This document shows, one piece after another, positions 1 to 5,923 of a stretch of 9,255 nucleotides of DNA. Each line of letters opens with the position of its first letter. Position 1 is the first letter of the stretch. The stretch is taken from assembly GCA_030728235.1 (NCBI GenBank), contig JANRAA010000177.1:14257-23511 (forward strand). The letters run 5' to 3'. This DNA comes from Flavobacteriales bacterium. Lineage in GTDB: Bacteria > Bacteroidota > Bacteroidia > Flavobacteriales_D > Sanyastnellaceae. The notes under the pieces were generated by a model. The model had not been told where the DNA came from. It did no database searches and saw nothing but the letters and a program-made list of their open reading frames with translations. The translations under genes and the position numbers were made by a program.

Positions 1-449
1 GTTGCGGAGCTGAAGAACAACTTTTTGAACTCCATTTCTTTGATGATCATGCTACGCGGCACGATAGCGAGGGCGGAGATGAAGAAGCTCAGGCTGATCC
101 ACCTTAGCACCGAAGTAAGAGGCGGGTGTTCGTAGTATTCAGCCACTGATGGGGCGAGGAGGTACATGCCCACCGTGAAAGCGATTCCGAGAATAACCGA
201 AATGAAGAAAGCGCCATTGAGGTGTTCTTGCGTCAGATTTTTCCGTTGGATGAGTGCTGGTCCGATGCCGATTTGCGAGAATATTTCGATGAATCCGACC
301 ACTACTAGGGCGATGGCCATTACGCCGAAGGCTTCTTCACTTATTTGGCGGGCGAGTATGGAAATGAAGACAAGTTGCAGGATAACCTGGCTTGTGACAT
401 TCAGCGCTTGCCACCCAAATGATTTTATGAATTTTTCGCGTATGCTCAC
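1..449 (-). CDS. Polysaccharide/lipopolysaccharide flippase, N-terminal part (MOP superfamily)
   Basis: Partial gene: the first 149 codons are present and the C-terminus lies beyond the left edge. The product is probably an inner-membrane flippase that moves lipid-linked sugar units for surface polysaccharide or LPS (Wzx/TuaB-like). Translation from a GTG at 449-447 begins MSIREKFIKSFGWQALN, the short basic helix plus GW typical of this family. Hydrophobic segments follow at about residues 15-33, 41-60, 80-100 and 115-130. The stretch FGVMAIALVVVGFIEIFSQ, then GIGPALIQRKNLT and LNGAFF, matches the family's second and third helices. An in-frame stop at 479-477 leaves GTG 449 as the only good start. 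It is transcribed in the same direction as rny but separated by a terminator, and it has its own promoter match. Family assignment is confident; the substrate is unknown. Confidence 0.85.
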   Translation of the reverse strand, partial: MSIREKFIKSFGWQALNVTSQVILQLVFISILARQISEEAFGVMAIALVVVGFIEIFSQIGIGPALIQRKNLTQEHLNGAFFISVILGIAFTVGMYLLAPSVAEYYEHPPLTSVLRWISLSFFISALAIVPRSMIIKEMEFKKLFFSSA

Positions 450-463
450 GGGGAATTGCTGTG

Positions 464-495
464 CGAATATAGGTTTTCAAATGGGTGCATTCAAA
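464..495 (-). promoter_or_regulatory. Bacteroidota-type promoter for the flippase gene
   Basis: On the minus strand, TTTG (495-492) is followed after 20 bp by TATATTCG (471-464). This fits the Bacteroidota -33/-7 pattern TTTG-N19-21-TAnnTTTG with one mismatch. Transcription would begin near 457, leaving only about 8 nt before the GTG start, so the mRNA would be almost leaderless. It is the best-spaced promoter match in the window. Confidence 0.5.
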
Positions 496-546
496 AGAAA
501 AGCGAATAATCCTTTTTGGACGGGCTTGAAGCAAAGTAGAAAGCAT

Positions 547-574
547 AAAAAAGTCGGCCTAAACCGACTTTTTT
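547..574 (-). terminator. Rho-independent terminator of the zapA-rny operon
   Basis: A perfect 11-bp inverted repeat (AAAAAAGTCGG at 547-557, CCGACTTTTTT at 564-574) encloses a 6-nt loop. It starts 18 nt past the rny stop codon. On the minus strand the hairpin has its G/C core followed by a run of T, as expected of an intrinsic terminator. Because both arms carry A/T runs, it could also work on the other strand. It separates the rny operon from the flippase gene. Confidence 0.85.
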
Positions 575-591
575 GTATTGCGATGTAAGGA

Positions 592-2133
592 TTAACGTGC
601 GTAGTTCACTGCTCGTTTTTCGCGAATCACAGTGATTTTGATTTGGCCAGGGTAGGTCATTTCGGTTTGAATTTTTTGCGATAGATCGAAAGAGATTTGA
701 TCCGCTTGTTGATCAGTAACTTGATCGCTTTCTACCATAACACGCAGTTCACGTCCGGCTTGAATTGCGTAAGACTTCGTTACACCAGGAAATTCGAGTG
801 CAAGGTTTTCGAGGTCTTTCAGACGTTGGATGTAGCTTTCAACCACTTCGCGACGAGCGCCAGGGCGCGCACCAGAGATGGCATCACACACTTGGATGAT
901 TGGGGAAAGGAGGGTAGTCATTTCCATTTCATCGTGGTGGGCACCGATTGCATTGATGATGTCTGGTTTTTCACCGTATTTCTCAGCGAGTTTAGCACCG
1001 AGTACTGCGTGAGGCATTTCAGACTCTTCATCGAACACCTTACCGATATCGTGAAGCAGTCCAGCTCGTTTCGCCGCTTTCGCGTTTAGTCCGAGTTCAG
1101 CCGCCATTACAGCAGAGAGGTTTGCTACTTCGCGTGAGTGTTGAAGGAGGTTTTGTCCGTAAGAAGAGCGGTATTTCATGCGGCCCACCATTCTGATCAA
1201 TTCAGAGTGCAGGTTGTGGATACCCAAATCGATGCAGGTACGTTTACCGACCTCCATGATTTCTTCTTCGATGTTTTTGCGTGTTTTGTTTACGATTTCT
1301 TCGATACGCGCTGGGTGGATACGTCCGTCGCTCACCAATTGGTGCATCGACAAGCGTGCTATTTCGCGGCGAATAGGATCGAAACAAGACAGGATGATAG
1401 CTTCTGGGGTATCATCGACAATGATTTCGACACCTGTAGCAGCTTCTATTGCTCGGATGTTTCTTCCTTCGCGGCCGATGATACGACCTTTGATATCGTC
1501 GTTTTCGATGTTAAATACCGATACAGAGTTTTCGATAGCGTGTTCAGTAGCAACACGTTGGATAGACTGGATGATGATTTTTTTCGCTTCGGCGTTTGCT
1601 TTCAGCTTCGCGTCATCAAGTATTTCTTGAATTTGGTGGCTAGCCATGGCGCGTGCTTCTTGTTTGAGCTCGTCCATAAGTTTGCCTTTTGCTTCTTCTT
1701 GAGAGATACCACTTATTTCTTCAAGAACGGCAACAGATTTCAGGTGTGCTTTGTCGAGATCGCCTTGTTTTTTCTCAACGATTTCTAGTTGCTTAGAAAG
1801 GTTTTCGCGCACCTTTTGGAGGTCAGTCTCGGTGCGTTTATTTTGTTCAATTTGCTTAGAAAGCTGTGATTCGCGTGCTTTAATGCGGTCTTCGCCTGAC
1901 TGAACTTTTTTGTTTCGTTCTTTTAATTCTCGGCTGTGTTCTTCTTTCAGCGCGAGGAATTTCTCTTTTGCTTGAAGTATTTTAGCTTGTTTGACATTTT
2001 CGCCTTTTTCTTCGGCTTCGCGGACAATTTCTTGGGCTTTTTTATCGAGTAGTTTGGTGAAGAGTAGGTAGGCTAGTCCGGTGCCTATTACTACTCCTGC
2101 TATAGCCCCAATGGCTATTGGTAATAATTCCAT
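592..2133 (-). CDS. rny: Ribonuclease Y
   Basis: Membrane-anchored endoribonuclease that starts mRNA decay; 513 aa, the usual size for the family. Residues about 3-25 form the single N-terminal membrane helix. Residues 30-175 are a charged coiled coil rich in K, E and Q. A KH RNA-binding domain follows, with the GRIIGREGRNIR loop at 216-227. The HD phosphohydrolase domain shows H332, the HD pair 361-362 (LLHDIGK), GAHHDE at 397-402 and CDAISGARPGARRE at 416-429. All metal-binding motifs appear intact, so it should be active. It is the last gene of the operon, 35 bp after zapA, and is followed by a strong terminator. Large open frames on the opposite strand are shadows of this gene. Confidence 0.98.
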   Translation of the reverse strand: MELLPIAIGAIAGVVIGTGLAYLLFTKLLDKKAQEIVREAEEKGENVKQAKILQAKEKFLALKEEHSRELKERNKKVQSGEDRIKARESQLSKQIEQNKRTETDLQKVRENLSKQLEIVEKKQGDLDKAHLKSVAVLEEISGISQEEAKGKLMDELKQEARAMASHQIQEILDDAKLKANAEAKKIIIQSIQRVATEHAIENSVSVFNIENDDIKGRIIGREGRNIRAIEAATGVEIIVDDTPEAIILSCFDPIRREIARLSMHQLVSDGRIHPARIEEIVNKTRKNIEEEIMEVGKRTCIDLGIHNLHSELIRMVGRMKYRSSYGQNLLQHSREVANLSAVMAAELGLNAKAAKRAGLLHDIGKVFDEESEMPHAVLGAKLAEKYGEKPDIINAIGAHHDEMEMTTLLSPIIQVCDAISGARPGARREVVESYIQRLKDLENLALEFPGVTKSYAIQAGRELRVMVESDQVTDQQADQISFDLSQKIQTEMTYPGQIKITVIREKRAVNYAR

Positions 2134-2143
2134 ACAAGTTCTA

Positions 2144-2165
2144 AATGTGGCACATCAGACACATT
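2144..2165 (-). repeat. Small alternative hairpins in the zapA-rny spacer
   Basis: In the 35-bp spacer, AATGTG (2144-2149) can pair either with the adjacent CACAT (2151-2155) or with CACATT (2160-2165). Only one pairing can form at a time. The arms are 5-6 bp, so stability would be low. Any role in processing or translation of rny is speculative. Confidence 0.3.
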
Positions 2166-2168
2166 AAG

Positions 2169-2450
2169 TTAAGCGAGAGCATCTTGTAGTTGTTTGCGTA
2201 TGTCTTCCAACTCGGATAGCAGGGAGTTGTCTACCGGTTGTTTTTGAGCTTTCAGCGCCAAAGTGGCCATTTGGAGGGCAGTCATGGCAATAAGATCTTG
2301 ACGATCTTTCACTGCGTAGTTTTCCTGAAAGAATTTCACGTTGTCGTCTACCTTTTTCGCGGCTTCACGGATCAGTTCTTCCTCATCACGTTTTATTGTG
2401 AGGGGATATTGCCGTCCGGCTATTTTCACTTTGATAGACAACTCACTCAT
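2169..2450 (-). CDS. zapA: Cell division protein ZapA
   Basis: Small cytoplasmic FtsZ-associated protein of 93 aa that promotes Z-ring bundling. The N-terminus LSIKVKIAGRQYPLTIK (residues 4-20) is the characteristic ZapA beta hairpin with the I-x-G-R-x-Y-P-L pattern. EEELIREAAKKVDDNV (23-38) is the following helix, and residues about 50-92 form the long C-terminal coiled-coil helix, including DLIAMTALQMA. It sits 6 bp after an upstream coiled-coil gene and 35 bp before rny, so all three are probably cotranscribed. No Shine-Dalgarno sequence is evident, which is usual in Bacteroidota. Confidence 0.92.
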   Translation of the reverse strand: MSELSIKVKIAGRQYPLTIKRDEEELIREAAKKVDDNVKFFQENYAVKDRQDLIAMTALQMATLALKAQKQPVDNSLLSELEDIRKQLQDALA

Positions 2451-2456
2451 GCGTGT

Positions 2457-2735
2457 TTATTTATGAAGGAGCGCAATACACTTGTCGATTTCTCTCACCA
2501 ACTCATTGATCTTTTGTTTAGCATCGGAATGTTCTTCAGTGCCGGTCAATGTTTTAGCGATTTTTAGGGTTTTGTTAGATTCTTCTAACGCTTCGATTTC
2601 GCGTTCCTTATTCATCAGCGACAGACGCAGATCTTCAACTTGGGCATTCAATTCTTCGATTTTACTTTGAAGCATTAAACGTTCATCCAGCAAGCTAGAG
2701 ACATGGTGTTTTATATCGGAGACTACGCGGTTCAT
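2457..2735 (-). CDS. Small coiled-coil protein encoded upstream of zapA
   Basis: A 92-aa protein without a signal peptide or membrane segment. Residues about 14-60 show a leucine/isoleucine heptad pattern (LLDERLMLQSKIEELNAQVE onwards) rich in E, K and R, so a parallel coiled coil is likely. After a short T/G-rich break, residues 71-91 form a second amphipathic helix (INELVREIDKCIALL). It is the first gene of the operon and stops 6 bp before zapA. Similar small coiled-coil genes next to zapA are, to my recollection, common in Bacteroidota and usually unnamed. Size and coil content recall ZapB, the ZapA partner of gammaproteobacteria, but I see no sequence proof of homology. A role in cell division is inferred from position only. 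Confidence 0.8.
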   Translation of the reverse strand: MNRVVSDIKHHVSSLLDERLMLQSKIEELNAQVEDLRLSLMNKEREIEALEESNKTLKIAKTLTGTEEHSDAKQKINELVREIDKCIALLHK

Positions 2736-2978
2736 CTAATTCGTAAAAAGTCTAACGACCCATGCAAAAGTAAGAATGAATTTGTGATTTACAGGAATGA
2801 TTTTACAAATCCCCTTAACCGAAGCGCGTTAATAAGTCTGAACATCTTGAAAGCCTACGATTTAGCCGAGATAAGCGAGTGAGAAGGCCAGAGAAACTAT
2901 AGCCGATAAATAGCGAAGTGTCAACAACTTTAGGCAGTTGCGGCAGTTGGAGACAAGGTAGCGGCCTATTTTCGCGTT
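2736..2978. other. Divergent intergenic region between the zapA operon and the M23 peptidase gene
   Basis: About 240 bp with no credible gene. It contains the minus-strand promoter element at 2765-2772, an ATTTGT/ACAAAT inverted repeat (2780-2785 and 2805-2810) and TTAAC/GTTAA (2815-2819 and 2828-2832). On the plus side, TATTTTCG (2967-2974) resembles a -7 element and would give a nearly leaderless M23 transcript, but its -33 partner is poorly spaced. No tRNA or recognised structured RNA was found. Confidence 0.5.
2765..2772 (-). promoter_or_regulatory. Probable -7 element of the coiled-coil/zapA/rny operon
   Basis: TACTTTTG on the minus strand is a perfect match to the Bacteroidota -7 consensus TAnnTTTG. 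It lies 29 bp before the ATG at 2735, which would give a leader of about 23 nt. No clear TTTG is found at the expected -33 distance (the sequence there is TCCTG), so the call rests on the -7 match and position. Confidence 0.45.
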
Positions 2979-4694
2979 ATGGCAGTGATGAGAATAATCT
3001 TCGTCTTACTAAGTATATCCGCAATTTTGGAAACGTCGGCCCAGCAAGGGACACGGACAGGCTTGCGCTCACCTTTGGACATACCATTGAACCTCAGTGG
3101 CAACTTTGGAGAGTTTCGGAGCAATCATTTTCACACCGGATTGGACATCAAGACCCAGGGGAAAGAAGGGTTAAAAGTATATGCATCGCAGGCAGGGGCA
3201 GTTAGCAGAGTTAAAGTTGGGCCTTATGGATTTGGGAATGCCTTGTACATAGACCATCCGAACGGCTTAACGACAGTATATGCCCACTTGCAGTCGTTCA
3301 GTCCGAAGATAGACTCAATGTTGCTAGCCGAGCAATACCGGCAGCAGACCTGGGAAATCGAATGGTACCCAGAGCCGAATACCCTTTTCGTTGATTCATC
3401 AGAAGTGATAGGTCGGAGTGGCAATTCAGGCAGCAGTGGAGGTCCGCATTTGCACTACGAGATACGTGAAACAGCAACAGAGTTTCCCTTAAATCCATTG
3501 TTATGGGATTTCGCTATTGCCGATCATCAGGCGCCCGTGATCAAAGGGTTGTATGTGATACCCGTTTCAGATACCAGTGAAGTTGCTGGGGGCAGTCAGG
3601 AATTGTACATAGCAGCGGTGAGCACTACGGGAAAAGTCACACTGCAGCAGAAAGGAGTTATTGACGTATCGGGTCCAATAGGTATAGGTATTCACACCAT
3701 AGACGTTTTGGATGGCAATTCAAATCTGTGTGGTATTTACTCCATTGTTATGAGTTTGGATGGAGAAGAAGTCTACAAGCAAGAGATGGACATCCTTGAT
3801 TTTTCAGCCAACCGATTTCTCAACGCCCATGCCTTGTATCCCGCGTTTAAGAAGAACAAGTCTAGCGTTCACAAAACCTACAGACTTCCTTACAACAGGC
3901 TGCCCATTTACAAGACAATACGAGATAACGGACAGATTGAGCTTCAGGACGACCAAGTTCACACATTAGCTGTAGAGGTTAAAGACGTGCACGGCAACAA
4001 ATCGAGCTGCAGCATTAACATCCGCCGCGTGAGGCGAAAAGCACAAAGTGCACAATCCGATTTAGCTCCGAGAGGAGTAAAGGTTTTTAAGTATGACAGT
4101 GTAAATACCTTGCGGACAGATAGTTGCAATATTTATATGCCAGAAGGTAGATTGTATGACGACGCCGACGTTTGGATAGCGCCTCGGAAAGGAGATGCCA
4201 GTTTATATTCAATGTTATACGAGATTGGCGACAGGATGACCCCATTACAGGATACTTATGTGCTGAAGATAAAGACAAGAGAAGTAGCGCCAGGGAAAGA
4301 AGATAAATTGGTGATAATGCGGTATGATGGCTCGAAGTATATTTCATTGGGAGGAGCATATAAGTTAGGTTGGATGATATTGGATATCAAAGAGTTTGGT
4401 GTTTTTTGTGTTGGGATAGACGATATTTCGCCGACCATAAAGCAGCGAGAATTTGTATTGCCCAAGAAAGGGGCCAAAGCGCAGATATCATTTAATATTT
4501 CAGATAATTTATCGGGAATATCTCGTTATGAGGCCAAGGCTGATGGAGAATGGGTGCGAATGCATTGGGATCCGAAGCGAGCTTTGTTGTGGTATGACGC
4601 TGGTGATAAGAAGATAACATCGCATACCAAGCGTTTTGAATTGAAGGTATGGGATGAACGCGGCAACGTCAGAGAGTGGACGAATACCCCATAA
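2979..4694 (+). CDS. Secreted M23-family peptidoglycan endopeptidase
   Basis: Predicted zinc endopeptidase of the LytM/M23 family (571 aa), cutting peptide cross-links of peptidoglycan in the periplasm. Residues 4-21 are a signal peptide (RIIFVLLSISAILETSA, then Q). The peptidase domain spans about 35-175. It shows HTGLD with H52 and D56, YAHL with H103, and GGPHLHYEIR with H157 and H159, so zinc ligands and catalytic histidines appear intact. Residues about 185-571 form a long beta-rich C-terminal region that looks Ig-like near the end (SFNISDNLSGISRYEAKADG, FELKVWDERGN). This size and architecture are usual for Bacteroidota M23 proteins. An ATG at 2988 (residue 4) is an equally good start. 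An in-frame stop at 2931 rules out a much longer protein. The DUF2007-type gene follows after 17 bp. Confidence 0.92.
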   Translation: MAVMRIIFVLLSISAILETSAQQGTRTGLRSPLDIPLNLSGNFGEFRSNHFHTGLDIKTQGKEGLKVYASQAGAVSRVKVGPYGFGNALYIDHPNGLTTVYAHLQSFSPKIDSMLLAEQYRQQTWEIEWYPEPNTLFVDSSEVIGRSGNSGSSGGPHLHYEIRETATEFPLNPLLWDFAIADHQAPVIKGLYVIPVSDTSEVAGGSQELYIAAVSTTGKVTLQQKGVIDVSGPIGIGIHTIDVLDGNSNLCGIYSIVMSLDGEEVYKQEMDILDFSANRFLNAHALYPAFKKNKSSVHKTYRLPYNRLPIYKTIRDNGQIELQDDQVHTLAVEVKDVHGNKSSCSINIRRVRRKAQSAQSDLAPRGVKVFKYDSVNTLRTDSCNIYMPEGRLYDDADVWIAPRKGDASLYSMLYEIGDRMTPLQDTYVLKIKTREVAPGKEDKLVIMRYDGSKYISLGGAYKLGWMILDIKEFGVFCVGIDDISPTIKQREFVLPKKGAKAQISFNISDNLSGISRYEAKADGEWVRMHWDPKRALLWYDAGDKKITSHTKRFELKVWDERGNVREWTNTP

Positions 4695-4711
4695 ATTTGT
4701 ATCTTAAGGAT

Positions 4712-5065
4712 ATGAAACAACCCGTATTGATAAGAACCTTTTCATTTCCGCAGGAGGCATACATGGCCAAATTGGCTCTTGAGAGCAGGGGAGTGGAGGT
4801 TGCTTTGGAAGACGAATTGACGGCTCAGGTATTGAACTTTTATGCGAATGCCATAGGAGGGGTGAAGTTATTTGTAGACGCCGAGCGCGTGGATTTTGCT
4901 TATCGCATTTTAATAGAAGACGGATACGAGGACGGAGAAAACTGGATGGAGCATGCTGCTTTTGAGTCGGCTCAGAATCAGCGGCGTAGTGAGTTGTTTT
5001 TGAAAATCGTAAAGATCGTGTTGTTGGTCGCCTTGGCTGTTTTTGTTTTCATGATTTTTATGTAG
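4712..5065 (+). CDS. DUF2007-type small membrane protein
   Basis: A 117-aa protein. Residues 4-73 fit the DUF2007 family (described as putative signal-transducing proteins): LIRTFSFPQEAYMAKLALES, then RGVEVALEDE, GGVKLFVDAE and a final helix ending LIEDGYE. Residues about 96-117 are strongly hydrophobic (FLKIVKIVLLVALAVFVFMI) and form a C-terminal membrane anchor with a basic QRRSELFLK lead, so the soluble domain probably faces the cytoplasm. I chose ATG 4712 because the family domain begins at once. A GTG at 4676 would overlap the M23 gene and add 12 unrelated residues. It lies 17 bp after the M23 stop and is probably cotranscribed. Its stop is one base from the stop of the convergent amidotransferase gene. 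Molecular function is unknown. Confidence 0.8.
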   Translation: MKQPVLIRTFSFPQEAYMAKLALESRGVEVALEDELTAQVLNFYANAIGGVKLFVDAERVDFAYRILIEDGYEDGENWMEHAAFESAQNQRRSELFLKIVKIVLLVALAVFVFMIFM

Positions 5066-5066
5066 T

Positions 5067-5753
5067 TCACATATTGGTTTTTGCAGAGCTTATTATTTTT
5101 CCTTCATGTATTTGATAGAGCGTGAACGGGTTAAAATCTGTTATGTTGACGCAACCAATTTCAAAGAGTGCAGCATCTTCGGATGAGATGTACATGTCAG
5201 GAGTATTTGGCATGAATCCGTAATGCAGAGGTCGTTCAAGGTTTCTCCAAACATTTAGGTAAGGTAGGGCATTTCGTTTGTCGCGCCAGATTAGCGCAGC
5301 AGCTCCTTGGATGTCTGTAAGTACCCTTAAATCGTCGAATTCGTTTAGTGCTGCGAAAATCAGTTTAGAGTCGATATTTAGATTTTCATGATTGAAGACA
5401 GCGGTATTGTATTGCGCGTAATGATCGATCAGGTTTTTGAAGTTTGAAATCGTGCCATTGTGCGCACCTATAACAGAGCCGAAATGAAAGGGGTGAGCAT
5501 TTTCGATGGAGACATTTCCCACGCTTGCAGCTCTGGTATGACCGATGAACAGGTTTGTTTGCGGTGGGTTGAAAGAAAGTGAGAGAGATTTGGAGAAAGG
5601 GCCGAGCGCTTTTTTGATGTAAGGGTTTAGAGAAAGCGTTTCGGCGAAGAATCCGGCGGAGTCGGTACCTCGTGATTCGTTGAGAGTGAATAGGGAGGAT
5701 AGGGTTGGGGGGGAGATGGGGGTTGGGGATGAGAAGGCGAGGAGGCCGCACAT
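5067..5753 (-). CDS. Stand-alone class II glutamine amidotransferase
   Basis: A 228-aa N-terminal-nucleophile glutaminase domain. It should release ammonia from glutamine through Cys2 after removal of Met1. The start at 5753 puts MCGLLAF at the N-terminus as the mechanism requires; an ATG at 5807 would bury the cysteine behind 18 residues and overlap promoter DNA. Family landmarks are ESRGTDSAG (26-34), GHTRAASVGN (71-80) with AHPF (86-89), GAHNGTISNF (96-105), NIDSKLI (126-132) and SSEDAAL (190-196). No synthetase or isomerase domain is attached, unlike GlmS, PurF, AsnB or GltB, so the ammonia acceptor must come from a separate protein or the reaction is unusual. Similar lone domains occur in bacteria and phages. 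It diverges from sqr across a palindrome and is convergent with the DUF2007-type gene. Domain is certain; pathway unknown. Confidence 0.88.
   Translation of the reverse strand: MCGLLAFSSPTPISPPTLSSLFTLNESRGTDSAGFFAETLSLNPYIKKALGPFSKSLSLSFNPPQTNLFIGHTRAASVGNVSIENAHPFHFGSVIGAHNGTISNFKNLIDHYAQYNTAVFNHENLNIDSKLIFAALNEFDDLRVLTDIQGAAALIWRDKRNALPYLNVWRNLERPLHYGFMPNTPDMYISSEDAALFEIGCVNITDFNPFTLYQIHEGKIISSAKTNM
5702..5728 (+). other. Potential G-quadruplex sequence
   Basis: Four G-runs of 3, 7, 5 and 4 bases (5702-5704, 5707-5713, 5718-5722, 5725-5728) are separated by loops of 2, 4 and 2 bases on the plus strand. This fits the canonical G-quadruplex pattern. It lies inside the amidotransferase gene, on its template strand, within about 70 nt of the predicted transcription start. 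It encodes a Pro/Ser/Thr-rich stretch at residues 9-20. Confidence 0.55.
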
Positions 5754-5774
5754 AGATTGATGTTTTTGGATAAC

Positions 5775-5782
5775 CAAAAGTA
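5775..5782 (-). promoter_or_regulatory. Probable -7 element of the glutamine amidotransferase gene
   Basis: TACTTTTG on the minus strand matches TAnnTTTG exactly and would start RNA about 15 nt before the ATG at 5753. The palindrome at 5785-5828 lies only 2 bp upstream and covers the position of the -33 element, where no TTTG is present. This suggests regulation by whatever binds the palindrome. Confidence 0.45.
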
Positions 5783-5784
5783 GT

Positions 5785-5828
5785 TTATCCGCAGTTCTAT
5801 AAAACACATTTTATACAAATACGGATAA
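5785..5828 (-). repeat. 44-bp palindrome A (TTATCCG...CGGATAA) between the amidotransferase gene and sqr
   Basis: An imperfect palindrome with 17 of 22 symmetric positions paired. The outer arms are TTATCCG and CGGATAA, and the inner arms TATAAAA and TTTTATA surround a 4-bp centre. It aligns without gaps to palindrome B (8222-8263), which is on the opposite strand: the half-site spacing is 36 bp in both, and 20 of the 30 bases between half-sites are identical. Similarity continues outside, with TTAGTA on one side and TACTTTTGGTT on the other (block 5772-5839). It is most likely an operator or a member of a repeat family; a mobile-element end is an alternative. Confidence 0.75.
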
Positions 5829-5882
5829 GAGTTTACTAAGGATTATTGCGATAGTGTGATATAAGTTACAAATCGCCTCAAT

Positions 5883-5890
5883 TACTTTTC
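5883..5890 (+). promoter_or_regulatory. Possible -7 element of sqr
   Basis: TACTTTTC on the plus strand differs from TAnnTTTG at the last base and lies 33 bp before the sqr ATG, giving a leader of about 25 nt. No -33 TTTG is visible at the right distance, so this is a weak call. Confidence 0.25.
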
Positions 5891-5923
5891 GTTGCTTACA
5901 CTCAAATTATAAACAGCCATCAA

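Noticed and set aside
166..588. Plus-strand open frame of 140 codons
   Set aside because: It is antisense to the flippase gene, whose translation gives clear membrane helices and a family N-terminus; the plus-strand product is a low-complexity shadow.
1138..1788. Plus-strand open frame of 216 codons within rny
   Set aside because: The product is full of F, D and V runs caused by reading the complement of rny codons; rny is unmistakable on the minus strand.
2967..2974. TATTTTCG as -7 element for the M23 gene
   Set aside because: The nearest TTG lies only 17 bp upstream, which is too close for the consensus, and the match has a mismatch; noted in the intergenic entry but not called as a promoter.
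4676..4711. Earlier GTG start for the DUF2007-type gene
   Set aside because: It overlaps the M23 gene and adds residues outside the family domain; ATG 4712 fits better.
5754..5807. Upstream ATG extending the amidotransferase by 18 residues
   Set aside because: It would hide the catalytic N-terminal cysteine and overlaps the promoter octamer and palindrome; MCGLLAF at 5753 is the expected mature start.
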